Shown one piece after another: positions 41,177 through 49,494 of a DNA stretch of 64,000 bases. The translations under genes were made by a program, and so were the position numbers. The stretch's first letter is position 1. Each line of letters opens with the position of its first letter. The DNA is from Microbacterium algeriense (GTDB lineage Bacteria; Actinomycetota; Actinomycetes; Actinomycetales; Microbacteriaceae), in assembly GCF_008868005.1 (NCBI RefSeq), contig NZ_WAAO01000001.1:620001-684000 (forward strand), given 5' to 3'. The notes beneath the pieces are model-generated. The model was not told the origin of the DNA. It made no database searches and saw only the letters and a program-made list of their open reading frames with translations.

Positions 41177-41928
41177 GCCTCGTACTCCTCGCGGCTGTCG
41201 GGGGTCAGCGGGTAGTAATCGCTCAGCCGTGCGCCCTCATCGAGGCGCTGGCGGCTGAACACCTCCCACTCCTCATGATCGCGCGCGTCGTCCACGACCT
41301 GCGGCGCCATGGCCTGCGGCACCACGACAGGACCGTCGTCGTCGGCGACCACGAGGTCGCCCGGCATGCACAGGGCACCGCCCACCGCGACGGGCACGTC
41401 GTAGGCCCACGGCACCAGCTCCGACTGCGAGGCGTAGTGCGGGGTCGTGCCCGTCGACCACACCGGGATGCCGAGCTCGCGGATGCGTCCGGCGTCGCGG
41501 ATGCGGCCGTCCACGACGATCCCCGCCCCGCCCTTGCGTGCGAAGTAGCGCGCCAGGATGTCGCCGATGCACCCGGAGAAGCGGCTGCCGTAGGCCTGGA
41601 TCACCAGCACATCACCGGGCTGCACGGCCTCGAGCACGTGCCACAGGGCGGTGTGCCGCTCGGCGTACTCCTGACCGTCCCCGGAGGCCATGTCCTCGCG
41701 CTGCGGCATGAACTGCAGGGTCAGCGCCGAGCCGACCACGCGCTGACCGAGGCTCAGCGGCTCCGGCCCGTCGATGTAGCTACGGCGGATCCCGAGCCCG
41801 TGCAGCTTGGCGCACGCGGTGGCGGAGGAGATCGCGTCGAAGGAGTCGACCACCTCACGCGAGGGCCGCTGGTAGGCCGCACCCCGCACGGGCAGGGCGA
41901 AGTCGGGTCGGATCAGATCGGCGCTCAT
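41146..41928 (-). CDS. RraA-family aldolase-like protein
   Basis: A 260-residue protein with the RraA/HMG-aldolase fold. The metal/substrate loop 'GIVVDGRIRDAGRIRELGIP' (Arg and Asp of the family) and 'GDVLVIQAYGSRFSGCIGDI' are present, and 'GDLVVADDDGPVVVP' is the third conserved segment. Family members cleave 4-hydroxy-4-methyl-2-oxoglutarate and related 2-oxo acids by retro-aldol reaction, or act as oxaloacetate decarboxylases. In this operon it could split a 2-keto sugar acid. It overlaps both neighbours, indicating tight co-expression. Confidence 0.85.
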   Translation of the reverse strand: MSADLIRPDFALPVRGAAYQRPSREVVDSFDAISSATACAKLHGLGIRRSYIDGPEPLSLGQRVVGSALTLQFMPQREDMASGDGQEYAERHTALWHVLEAVQPGDVLVIQAYGSRFSGCIGDILARYFARKGGAGIVVDGRIRDAGRIRELGIPVWSTGTTPHYASQSELVPWAYDVPVAVGGALCMPGDLVVADDDGPVVVPQAMAPQVVDDARDHEEWEVFSRQRLDEGARLSDYYPLTPDSREEYEAWRSVQSFVR

Positions 41929-43841
41929 GCGTCTCCTTCAGGGAACAGGTGGCGCGGCGAGCCGGTCGCACGCGCGATGGTCAGGTCGAGGTCGGCGGTG
42001 TGCGCCGGGGGCAGGGTCACCACGAGGTCGTCGTCCACGTCGAACGTCGTGGTGACGGTCGGGGCGTCCGGGGCCGTGTAGGTGCCCGAGGCGCCCGGCC
42101 AGAAGCCGGGCTCTTCGCCGACGGCCGTGACACCGACGATCCGGTCGAGGCCGAAGCGTCCGCCGCGCAGCCGTACGGTGCGGGTGTGCACGGCGGAGGT
42201 GTTCACGAGCTGCACGCCGATGCCGTGGTCGTCGAGGCGGTGCACGAGCGCGGCGACGTTCTCCGGGAGCCCGGGTCGCGCGCGGTCCACATCCTCGTAG
42301 CGCAGAGCCGTGAAACCGAGTCCGCCGTTGTAGAGCACCTGTGGAGCCCCGCCGACGAGCTGGGTCAGCACCTCGGTCACCACGGGGTTCACGCGCTGCC
42401 AGAAGTGCAGGTGCGCGGCGTCCGGGTCGCGGTCGTCGGCGAGCATCATGGCCGCGCGGCGTGCCACCTGGCCGAGCGCCATCTCCAGTGCCCGCACCGG
42501 GTAGTCCGGAAGGTCGCCGGAGAGGTACGCGAACCAGCCGGCCTCGTGACCCGCCTCCTCCTTGTCGCGGAACGGCGCGACGAGGTCGGTCGAGGCGGGG
42601 AGTCCGGCGATCGCGGTCTCCAGCCGCTTCCGGTCGGATTCCCGTCGCGACCACCACCAGAGCCACAGCGGGAGGTCGAGCTGCAGCGGACCGTAGTCGA
42701 ACCAGCCGTCCGCGCCGTGACGGTAGGGGACGAGCAGAGCGGGCTCGGTGGCGGCGGCGCCGAGCCGGGCCATCCACCCGCCGCGCAGGCTGTAGGTCGA
42801 CTCCGCGACGCTGCCCGTGCGCGCCTCGGCCAGGACCGTGTCGAGCATCGTGCGCACGAGGTCGAGGGCGGCGTCGTCGCCCGTGACGAGGGCGTGGTTG
42901 AGCGCGCCGATCAGGGCGCTCATGCCGACCGAGTGCAGCCCGTGCGGCCAGGCCCAGCCGTAGTGGCCGCCCCACCAGCGACCGTCGTGGAGGGAGCCGA
43001 CCGTGCCGTCGGGGCCGACGTTGTCGGGGAGCAGCCCGCCGTCCGCCCGCGCGCGCCAGCCGTCGACGTACCGGCGGATCCACGCGGCCGCCTCCTCATC
43101 ACCGTCGTAGAGCCAGCGGTTCGCGGCGAGGGAGGTCGCGGCGAGGTTCACGGCGATGTCGCCGGCAGCCCGGCGCTGCATCTCCTCCGCCATCCGCTGC
43201 GCGTGCGCGGGATCGGCGAGGTCGTCCCACGATGCGATGCCGTCCAGGCCGTGCAGCGGCAGCCCGTAGGGACGCATCTCGTCCCGGTCGGCGGTGTACG
43301 GCACGATCTTCTCGTCGAGCCCCTCGCGGGCGCCGAGGGCTCCGTTGTGCGGCGAGCGGATCATGTTGCGCTCGGCGTCGTAGTTGCCCTTCGCGGGGTC
43401 GGTGAAGAGGGCCGCGAACCGGGCGGCGCGCGCGGCGAACGCGGTGTCGGCCGGGTCGGCGGCGCAGATGCCGGCGAGGAACAGCAGCGACTCGCCCTGG
43501 TGGAACCAGTCGTAGCCGTTGTCGTACTCGTCGGCGAGCATGCCCGCCTCCTCGAGCTGAACGGTCACGCCCTCCCAGTGCCGCTTGGCGTCGGCGAGCA
43601 CCTCGTCGGAGCCGCCGAGCAGGTAGAACGCGGGCCAGTTGAAGAAGGGCTCGTACAGGTCGTCCACACCGTCGCGGTCGATGAACTCGGCGACGCCGCG
43701 GAGGCGGCCGTCCGGCAGCGTGTACCGGTCGCCGAAGAGGCGGCGGGCCTCCTCGACCTCGGCGAAGAGCCGGCGCTGCAGCACGGCCCAGGCCGGGATC
43801 GTGCGCAGCGGACGGGTGAGCGGAGTCTCCGGCACGGTCAT
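41925..43841 (-). CDS. Predicted (alpha/alpha)6-barrel carbohydrate-active protein, family unknown
   Basis: A 638-residue cytoplasmic protein without signal peptide. The first about 510 residues are helix-rich with repeated Trp/Tyr/His/Glu clusters ('NGYDWFHQGESLLFLAGICA', 'RWWGGHYGWAWPHGLHSVGM', 'DYGPLQLDLPLWLWWWSRRE'), the look of a six-hairpin glycosidase or lyase. The last 130 residues are a beta-sandwich. I cannot assign a known GH or PL family by eye. It overlaps the permease upstream and the RraA-like gene downstream by ATGA junctions, so it probably acts on the imported oligosaccharide. The ATG is at 43841. Confidence 0.7.
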   Translation of the reverse strand: MTVPETPLTRPLRTIPAWAVLQRRLFAEVEEARRLFGDRYTLPDGRLRGVAEFIDRDGVDDLYEPFFNWPAFYLLGGSDEVLADAKRHWEGVTVQLEEAGMLADEYDNGYDWFHQGESLLFLAGICAADPADTAFAARAARFAALFTDPAKGNYDAERNMIRSPHNGALGAREGLDEKIVPYTADRDEMRPYGLPLHGLDGIASWDDLADPAHAQRMAEEMQRRAAGDIAVNLAATSLAANRWLYDGDEEAAAWIRRYVDGWRARADGGLLPDNVGPDGTVGSLHDGRWWGGHYGWAWPHGLHSVGMSALIGALNHALVTGDDAALDLVRTMLDTVLAEARTGSVAESTYSLRGGWMARLGAAATEPALLVPYRHGADGWFDYGPLQLDLPLWLWWWSRRESDRKRLETAIAGLPASTDLVAPFRDKEEAGHEAGWFAYLSGDLPDYPVRALEMALGQVARRAAMMLADDRDPDAAHLHFWQRVNPVVTEVLTQLVGGAPQVLYNGGLGFTALRYEDVDRARPGLPENVAALVHRLDDHGIGVQLVNTSAVHTRTVRLRGGRFGLDRIVGVTAVGEEPGFWPGASGTYTAPDAPTVTTTFDVDDDLVVTLPPAHTADLDLTIARATGSPRHLFPEGDA

Positions 43842-44692
43842 CCCTTCGTCGCTCCGGCGACCAGGCCGCCGATGATGTGGCGCTGCATCACGATGAAGAA
43901 CACCATCGCGGGCAGCACGGCCAGCAGCAGGGTCGGGAACACCTGCGTGTAGTCGGTCGAGAACTGTCCGACCGCCGCATACACGCCGGTGGTGACCGTG
44001 TAGATCCCGGAGCTCGGCCCGAGGATGATCTGCGGACTCACGAAGTCGTTCCACACCCCGATCGAGTTGAGCACCACGACCGTCGCGACCACGGGCTTCA
44101 TGATCGGGAAGATGCACGCCCAGAAGGCGCGGATGGGCCCGGCGCCGTCCAGGGACGCCGCCTCGTCGATGTCGCGCGGCACGCTGCGGAGGTAGGCGGT
44201 GAACAGGAAGATCGTCACCGGCAGGGTCGCCGCGGTCTCGAAGAGGATGAACCCGGGGATCGTGTTGATGAGCCCGAGCACCCGCAGCACGAAGACGACG
44301 GGGATCAGCGTGACCTGGCCGGGGATGAAGAGCCCGGAGACGAAGAGCAGCAGGAGTCCCAGGTGCCACTTCGACCGCCCGCGCGCGATCACGTAGGCGA
44401 CGGGTGCGGCGAGGGCGATGCAGCACAGGTTCACCAGCACGACGAACAGCAGCGTGATGCCGTATGCGGCGATCACGTTGAACTTGCTGCTCGTGATCGC
44501 GGCCCACAGGTAGTCGAACGTGAACATCTGCGGGGTGATCAGCAGCGGGTTCTCGATGATGTCGGCCTGCGGTTTGAAGGCGTTGATCAGCATCGTGTAC
44601 ATCGGGATCAGCATCGTGATCGCGACGACGCCGAGGACGATCCACCGGATCGTGCTGACGGCGAGGGCCGGGCGGTTGCGTGTCTGCTTCAT
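43838..44692 (-). CDS. Carbohydrate ABC permease, MalG-type (second importer)
   Basis: A 284-residue six-helix permease ending 'RHIIGGLVAGATKG', the MalG-type C-terminus. The EAA-type motif is 'EAASLDGAGPIRAFWACIFP'. It overlaps the partner permease start-to-stop by one base and the 638-residue protein by four. Together with 44692-45675 and the binding protein at 45776 it forms a CUT1 importer lacking its own ATPase. Confidence 0.92.
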   Translation of the reverse strand: MKQTRNRPALAVSTIRWIVLGVVAITMLIPMYTMLINAFKPQADIIENPLLITPQMFTFDYLWAAITSSKFNVIAAYGITLLFVVLVNLCCIALAAPVAYVIARGRSKWHLGLLLLFVSGLFIPGQVTLIPVVFVLRVLGLINTIPGFILFETAATLPVTIFLFTAYLRSVPRDIDEAASLDGAGPIRAFWACIFPIMKPVVATVVVLNSIGVWNDFVSPQIILGPSSGIYTVTTGVYAAVGQFSTDYTQVFPTLLLAVLPAMVFFIVMQRHIIGGLVAGATKG

Positions 44693-45675
44693 CAGTCGGT
44701 CGCCTTCTGCTCGGCGCGGCGTCGCACCAGCGTGACGGCGAGGCCGACGACCGCGGTGACGATGAGGAGGATCATGGACTGCGCGGCGCCGAAGCCGAGG
44801 GCCGAGTTCGCGAAGGAGTCCTTGAGGATCTGGTAGACGATGGTCTGCGTCGAGCCGGCCGGTCCGCCGTCGGTGAGCGACAGCACCACGTCGTACGCCT
44901 TGAGGAGCCCGACGAGGGTGAGCACGAGGTTCACGGTGAAGACGGGGGCGATCAGCGGAAGCGTGATGGAGCGGAACTGCTGCCACCGCGAGGCGCCGTC
45001 CACCGTCGCCGCCTCGTAGTACTCCGCCGGGACCGACTTGATGCCGGCGAGGAACAGGATCATGTTGAAGCCGAAGTGCGACCACACGATCGTGAAGATC
45101 ACGCTCGCCTTGGCGAAGGTCGGGTCGGTGAGGAACGGCATCGCCGGGAGGCCGAGCGTGCTGAGCAGGCCGTTGACGGCGCCCGTGGGGGAGAGCATCG
45201 CCGACCACAGGAAGCCGATGATGAGGGCGCTGATCACGTACGGGTAGAAGAAGATCGTGCGCAGGATCGTGTTCGAGCGGCCGGGCCCGGAGATGAGGGC
45301 GGCGATCGCGAGGCCGATCGCATTGCAGAGGATCGTGCCCACCACGGCGATGATCCCCGTGAAGATCGCGGCCTGCGTCGAGCGCGGGCTGCGGAACGCC
45401 TTGACGTAATTGTCCCAGCCGATGAAGTTGAAGTTGAGGCTGTACCCGTTCCAGTCGGTGAAGCTGAGCACCGCCGCCAGGATCATCGGGATCACGAACA
45501 TCGCCAGGAACACGGCGACGGCCGGGCCTCCCATGAGGATGCCGGGGATCCGGTTCCGCCACTGCTGCAGCGCGGTGCGGCGGCGCGGGGCGGGGGTCGA
45601 GCTCATCGGCGTGGATGGTCCTGTCGGGGCGGTGGCCGCGGCCGGGGGCGGCGCGGTCGTGGTGGGCGGAGTCAT
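44692..45675 (-). CDS. Carbohydrate ABC permease, MalF-type (second importer)
   Basis: A 327-residue permease with a roughly 40-residue Pro/Ala/Thr-rich cytoplasmic tail, then six membrane helices. The EAA motif is 'EAATVDGASRWQQFRSITLP', and 'LTDGGPAGSTQTIVYQI' is the MalF-type loop. An in-frame ATG 23 codons later (MSSTPAPRRR) could be the true start, which would shorten the tail. A long hairpin at 45734-45769 separates it from the binding-protein gene upstream. Confidence 0.9.
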   Translation of the reverse strand: MTPPTTTAPPPAAATAPTGPSTPMSSTPAPRRRTALQQWRNRIPGILMGGPAVAVFLAMFVIPMILAAVLSFTDWNGYSLNFNFIGWDNYVKAFRSPRSTQAAIFTGIIAVVGTILCNAIGLAIAALISGPGRSNTILRTIFFYPYVISALIIGFLWSAMLSPTGAVNGLLSTLGLPAMPFLTDPTFAKASVIFTIVWSHFGFNMILFLAGIKSVPAEYYEAATVDGASRWQQFRSITLPLIAPVFTVNLVLTLVGLLKAYDVVLSLTDGGPAGSTQTIVYQILKDSFANSALGFGAAQSMILLIVTAVVGLAVTLVRRRAEQKATD

Positions 45676-45733
45676 GGCGGCACTCTCGTTCTCGGTGGCG
45701 CGTTCGGGGGGAGGCGCTGGAGCAGCGCCGGGA

Positions 45734-45769
45734 AGGTGCCCGGGACGAGGTGTCGCGTCCCGGGCACCT
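45734..45769 (-). other. Strong intercistronic hairpin after the binding-protein gene
   Basis: A perfect 13-bp stem (AGGTGCCCGGGAC/GTCCCGGGCACCT) with a 10-nt loop, six bases after the binding-protein stop. It has no T-run. Partial termination or mRNA stabilisation would give more binding protein than permease. Confidence 0.7.
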
Positions 45770-45775
45770 GGTGGG

Positions 45776-47044
45776 TCAACCCGCGTTCGCGGCGAACCAG
45801 TCGTCCATGGCCTGGAGCACCTGGTCGGCCGAGGCGCCGCCGATCAGGGCCTGGGTCTGGGTGTTGATCTCGCCCGCGTAGCCGTCGGGCAGCGTGCGCT
45901 CGCCGTAGCCGCCGCCGGTGGGCGTGTAGGCCTCGGCGGGGGTGTCGGCGACGATCTGCAGCAGCTCCTCGCCGAGCGGCGTCATGTCGTACTCGTAGCC
46001 GTCGCGGAAGTTGCCGTCGACCGCGAGCTGGTCGCTCACCGCGGTCTGATCGGTGGTGAGGAACTCGATGAGCTTCGCCGCGGCATCCTGGTTCTTGCTC
46101 GCCTTGAGGATCGAGTATGGGCTGGCGATGTTCGCGCCCATCGCGGGCTGCTCGTCGGCGCTTTCGGCCGGAGCCCGGAACACGCCGATGTCGGCGGACT
46201 CCGCGGCCTTCGCCTGGGTGCCGGCGAACCAGCTGCCCATCGAGTACACGGCCGTCTTGCCGGAGAGGAAGGCCTGCTCCGCGTCCGGGTACTTGATGCC
46301 CAGGGCATCGGTGGGGATGTAGCCCTCGGACACCCAGTCGGCGTACGTCTCGACCGCGTCGCCGTAGGTCTCGCTGAAGGTGACGTCGCCCGCCGACATG
46401 TCCTGGAACCACTCCGGGTCCTCCGCGACGATCGTCGGCAGGCCCAGCGCCTGCAGCGTGTGGCTGCTCATCCAGTCGCCGCCGGTCTGGATCGGGGTCC
46501 ACCCGGCGTCCTTGAGCTTGCCGAGCGCCTCGGTGAGCTCATCCACCGTGGTGGGCAGCTCGGTGATCCCGGCTTCCTCGAAGGCGGTCTTGTTGTAGAA
46601 GAACAGGCTCTGCAGCTGCACGCCGATACCGGCCATGTAGTTCTTGCCGTCGATCGAGTACTGGTCGGCGAGCGGGCCCGACGATGCCCACTCGTAGTCG
46701 GAGAGGTCGACGAGCTCGGGGGCGAGCTTGGTCGTCGGGGCGATGGACTGCACGACGTCGGGCGCGTCGCCGGCCGCGAGCAGACGCGGGACGGCGGCCT
46801 CGACCCCCTCGGCGCCGGGGTTCTGGATGACGACGTCGATGTTCGGGTTCGCCTCCTCGAACGGGGCGACGAGGTCGTTCCAGAACTCCTCGGTCAGGTT
46901 CGGGGTGACGTTCACGAGCATGCGCACGGAGACGTCGCCGCCGGCGTCTCCGCCGCCGTCCGCTGCCGTGGTCGAGCAGCCGGCGAGGGCGAGGGCGGAG
47001 ACCGCCGCGATGCCGGCAAGGGGAAGAACTCGGGCCTTGATCAT
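45776..47044 (-). CDS. ABC importer sugar-binding lipoprotein (second importer)
   Basis: A 422-residue extracellular solute-binding protein. A lipoprotein signal with lipobox LALAGC (Cys about 22) is followed by a short Thr/Ala/Gly linker. The mature part ('RMLVNVTPNLTEEFWNDLVA', 'FFYNKTAFEEAGITELPTTV') is a CUT1 oligosaccharide-binding fold. It is the first gene of the operon running to 39401. The palindrome TAATCGATAATCG lies 50 bp upstream of the ATG. Confidence 0.92.
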   Translation of the reverse strand: MIKARVLPLAGIAAVSALALAGCSTTAADGGGDAGGDVSVRMLVNVTPNLTEEFWNDLVAPFEEANPNIDVVIQNPGAEGVEAAVPRLLAAGDAPDVVQSIAPTTKLAPELVDLSDYEWASSGPLADQYSIDGKNYMAGIGVQLQSLFFYNKTAFEEAGITELPTTVDELTEALGKLKDAGWTPIQTGGDWMSSHTLQALGLPTIVAEDPEWFQDMSAGDVTFSETYGDAVETYADWVSEGYIPTDALGIKYPDAEQAFLSGKTAVYSMGSWFAGTQAKAAESADIGVFRAPAESADEQPAMGANIASPYSILKASKNQDAAAKLIEFLTTDQTAVSDQLAVDGNFRDGYEYDMTPLGEELLQIVADTPAEAYTPTGGGYGERTLPDGYAGEINTQTQALIGGASADQVLQAMDDWFAANAG

Positions 47045-47093
47045 CGTTGATCCTTTCCTGATGCATGAGGGAGGGCCGCTCGCGACACTACAC

Positions 47094-47110
47094 TAATCGA
47101 TAATCGTTTG
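47094..47110. promoter_or_regulatory. Operator TAATCGAT-A-ATCGTTTG before the second importer
   Basis: The left arm is the exact complement of the right arm at 33759-33766; the right arm is degenerate (6 of 8 symmetric). It lies 50 bp upstream of the binding-protein start. It is the third member of the operator set that includes 33750 and 38492. Confidence 0.65.
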
Positions 47111-47133
47111 TGAAGTGCAGACAGCATCAGGCA

Positions 47134-47164
47134 TCGCCGAGAATCGGGTGTCGTTCTTCGGCGA
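47134..47164 (-). terminator. Possible terminator of the CGNR-type gene
   Basis: TCGCCGAGAA pairs with TTCTTCGGCGA with one bulge, 10-nt loop. It lies 18 bases past the CGNR gene stop and before the importer promoter. No T-run, so only a modest call. Confidence 0.45.
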
Positions 47165-47181
47165 AGGAGCGCGGCGAGGGG

Positions 47182-47718
47182 TCAGCCGGCGGCGCGGCGG
47201 GCGCGGTACGCGGCGACGGCGTTGCGATTGGCGCAGCTCGTGGAGCAGTAGCGCTTGGAGCGGTTGCGGGACAGGTCGAGCGCGATCGACCGGCAGGTCT
47301 CGTCCGCGCAGACGGTGAGGCGGGAGCCCTCGTCCGTGCGGATCACGTCGATCAGCGCCATCGCCGTCTCCACGAGCACGCGCTCGGCGAGCGGTCGCTC
47401 GTCGGCCAGGCCGTGCAGGTGCCAGTCCACCTCGTCGTGTCGGACGAGCCGCGGGGTCAGATGCACCTCGGCGAGGGCGGCGTTGACGTGCGCGGCCATC
47501 TCGTCGCGCGGAGCGAGCAGCATGGCGCGGAGCCGCGGGCGCAGGGAGCGGAGGTCGTCGAGCTCCACCGCGTTCCGATCGACCCGTCCCGTGTAGGGGA
47601 AGACCTCGAGGAAGCGCTTCTCGTCCTCGACGTCGACGAGGGTGTCGGGGTCTTCCGCCGAATTCGCGAGCCAGACCGCCGCTCGGAGCGCATCCTCGGT
47701 GTCATCGGTGAAGACCAT
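47182..47718 (-). CDS. CGNR zinc-finger-type protein (variant CANR)
   Basis: A 178-residue protein with an N-terminal stress-response-type domain (about 1-125) and a C-terminal treble-clef zinc finger: 'VCADETCRSIALDLSRNRSK' then 'RYCSTSCANRNAVAAYRARR'. The four cysteines are in place. The usual Cys-Gly-Asn-Arg signature reads Cys-Ala-Asn-Arg here. Members of this actinobacterial family are thought to be DNA-binding regulators. It is divergent from the EamA transporter at 47758, a likely target. The gap is only 39 bp. Confidence 0.87.
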   Translation of the reverse strand: MVFTDDTEDALRAAVWLANSAEDPDTLVDVEDEKRFLEVFPYTGRVDRNAVELDDLRSLRPRLRAMLLAPRDEMAAHVNAALAEVHLTPRLVRHDEVDWHLHGLADERPLAERVLVETAMALIDVIRTDEGSRLTVCADETCRSIALDLSRNRSKRYCSTSCANRNAVAAYRARRAAG

Positions 47719-47757
47719 GTTGACAGCTTACTCCGGCGGCGCGTAGCGTCATTCCCC

Positions 47758-48723
47758 ATGAGCACTGTGGCTGATGACATCGCCCGCACGCGGGCGAGTG
47801 TGCGCCTCGGCCTCCCGCTCGCGATCGCCGCCGCTTTCGCGTTCGGTTCCTCCGGGGCCTGGGCGCGCGGACTCATCGACGCGGGGTGGACGCCGGGTGC
47901 CGCCGTCACGGTGCGGGTGTGGGTCGCCGCGCTCGTGCTGCTCATCCCCACGCTCCTCGCCCTGCGGGGGCGGTGGCGGTCCCTCCGGCGCAACGCCGGG
48001 ATGATCGCCGCGTACGGCCTCCTCGCCGTCGCGGCCACCCAGCTCTGCTACTTCCAGGCCGTCGCGGTGATGGACGTCGGGATCGCGCTGCTCATCGAGT
48101 ACACCGCCCCGGTCGCGGTGCTCCTCTGGCTCTGGCTGCGGCGGGGCGAGCGTCCCACGCGGCGCAGCATCCTCGGTGCGGGCATCGCCTTCGTCGGACT
48201 CGTCCTCATGCTCGACATCGTCACCGGGGTGCAGGTGAACGTGGTCGGCGTCCTCTGGGCGCTCGGGGCGATGCTGGGCGCCGCGGGATACTTCGTGCTG
48301 TCCGCCCGGGCCGACACCGGGATCCCGCCGATCGCGCTCGCGGGGAGCGGGTTGCTGCTCGGCGCCGTCGGGCTGAGCCTGGCGGGTTTGGTCGGCGTGC
48401 TGCCCTTCGCCTGGACGACCGCCGACGTGGACTACCGCTTCGGCGCCGTGCCGTGGTTCGTGCCCGTCCTCGCGATCGGCGTGATCGCCACGGCCCTCGC
48501 GTATGTGCTCGGCATCGTCTCGACGAGGCTGCTCGGCCCGCGGTTGGCCTCGTTCGTCGCGCTCGCCGAGGTCGCGGCCGCCCTGCTCTTCGGCTGGCTC
48601 CTGCTCGATCAGCTCCCCGGTCCGCTGCAGGCGCTGGGCGGCGTGCTCGTGCTCGCCGGCGTGGTCGTGGTCAAGCTCGGCGAACCCCGTTCCCGTCGCG
48701 ATATTCCATCCACATCCGGCTGA
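47758..48723 (+). CDS. EamA/DMT-family transporter
   Basis: A 321-residue protein with ten predicted membrane helices in two EamA halves, 'AAFAFGSSGAWARGLI' starting the first and 'GVLWALGAMLGAAGYFVLSA' the second. This superfamily exports amino acids, nucleosides or other metabolites. The gene is divergent from the CGNR regulator. The last about 13 codons (EPRSRRDIPSTSG) and the stop lie in the left arm of a palindromic repeat (48685-48752), so the C-terminal tail has been rewritten by that element. Confidence 0.88.
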   Translation: MSTVADDIARTRASVRLGLPLAIAAAFAFGSSGAWARGLIDAGWTPGAAVTVRVWVAALVLLIPTLLALRGRWRSLRRNAGMIAAYGLLAVAATQLCYFQAVAVMDVGIALLIEYTAPVAVLLWLWLRRGERPTRRSILGAGIAFVGLVLMLDIVTGVQVNVVGVLWALGAMLGAAGYFVLSARADTGIPPIALAGSGLLLGAVGLSLAGLVGVLPFAWTTADVDYRFGAVPWFVPVLAIGVIATALAYVLGIVSTRLLGPRLASFVALAEVAAALLFGWLLLDQLPGPLQALGGVLVLAGVVVVKLGEPRSRRDIPSTSG

Positions 48724-48752
48724 ATGGCTGGAATATCGCGACCGGAGCGGGG
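48685..48752. repeat. Palindromic repeat element overlapping the EamA 3' end
   Basis: Left arm 48685-48711 and right arm 48726-48752 are complementary at 24 of 27 positions, sharing the core GTCGCGATATTCCA. The loop carries the EamA stop codon. It could fold into a strong terminator and belongs with the arm-loop elements at 39191 and 51026. Confidence 0.85.
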
Positions 48753-48811
48753 TGTGCGGTTGTATACCCCAGGTGCAGAGAGGTTGGGATGAAGGCGGGA
48801 GAGGGGCGTTT

Positions 48812-48822
48812 ATGTATACAAT
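48812..48822. promoter_or_regulatory. Promoter/operator TGTATACAATG before the prp regulator
   Basis: TGTATACA is an 8-bp palindrome 8 bases before the GntR start, and TACAAT could serve as a -10. A matching half, TTGTATAC, lies at 48759-48766. Together they form an inverted pair about 50 bp apart. Confidence 0.5.
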
Positions 48823-48828
48823 GAGTGC

Positions 48829-49494
48829 ATGGCCTTGGCTTTCGAACGCACGTCCGCGGGGGATCGCGCCTATGCTTCGCTGCTCGAGGAGATCCAGTCG
48901 GGGGAGCTGCCGGCGGGATCCGTCCTGGGTGAGGTGGAGCAGGCCGCACGCCTCGGCGTGAGCCGGACCCCGCTGCGGGAGGCCCTTCGCCGCCTCGCCG
49001 CTGATGGGCTGGTCGTGCAGCAGTCGCCGCGCGTGACCGTCGTCGCCGACCTCGACGCCGACGACATCCGCTCGCTGTTCGAGATCCGTCGCGCGCTGGA
49101 GGAGACCTCCGCCCGACTCGCTGCTGTTCGGGGAGACGCCGCCCTCTTCGCCGCGCTCGCCGACGACTTCGCCCAGGTGGATCTCGCCAGGGTGGAGGGG
49201 CGCGATGCCTACTACGCCCTCATCGCCCGCTTCGACGGCGCCCTGGATGCCGCGGTCGACAACGACTACATCGCCTCGGCTCTGCGCACTGTCCGGACCC
49301 ACCTCGTGAGGGTGCGCCGGATGGCCAAGGACAAGCCCGCCCGACTCGCCGCCTCGGCGGCCGAGCACCGCACGATCGCCCAGGCCCTCGCCGCGCGCGA
49401 CGGCGATCTCGCCGCCCACGCCACGCACGTGCACCTGCACAACGCGCTCACCGGCATCCTCGACTCCCTCCCCGACACCGAAGGACTCTCATGA
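48829..49494 (+). CDS. GntR-family regulator of the propionate (prp) genes
   Basis: A 221-residue GntR/FCD protein. The winged helix is '[20 protein letters not shown]' with wing '[20 protein letters not shown]'; the FCD domain follows. It precedes prpD with a 4-base ATGA overlap, so regulator and methylcitrate genes are one operon. GntR regulators of this type control prpDBC in several actinobacteria, with 2-methylcitrate as proposed effector. No clear ribosome-binding site; the TACAAT element is so close (to 48822) that a leaderless or very short leader is likely. Confidence 0.9.
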   Translation: MALAFERTSAGDRAYASLLEEIQSGELPAGSVLGEVEQAARLGVSRTPLREALRRLAADGLVVQQSPRVTVVADLDADDIRSLFEIRRALEETSARLAAVRGDAALFAALADDFAQVDLARVEGRDAYYALIARFDGALDAAVDNDYIASALRTVRTHLVRVRRMAKDKPARLAASAAEHRTIAQALAARDGDLAAHATHVHLHNALTGILDSLPDTEGLS

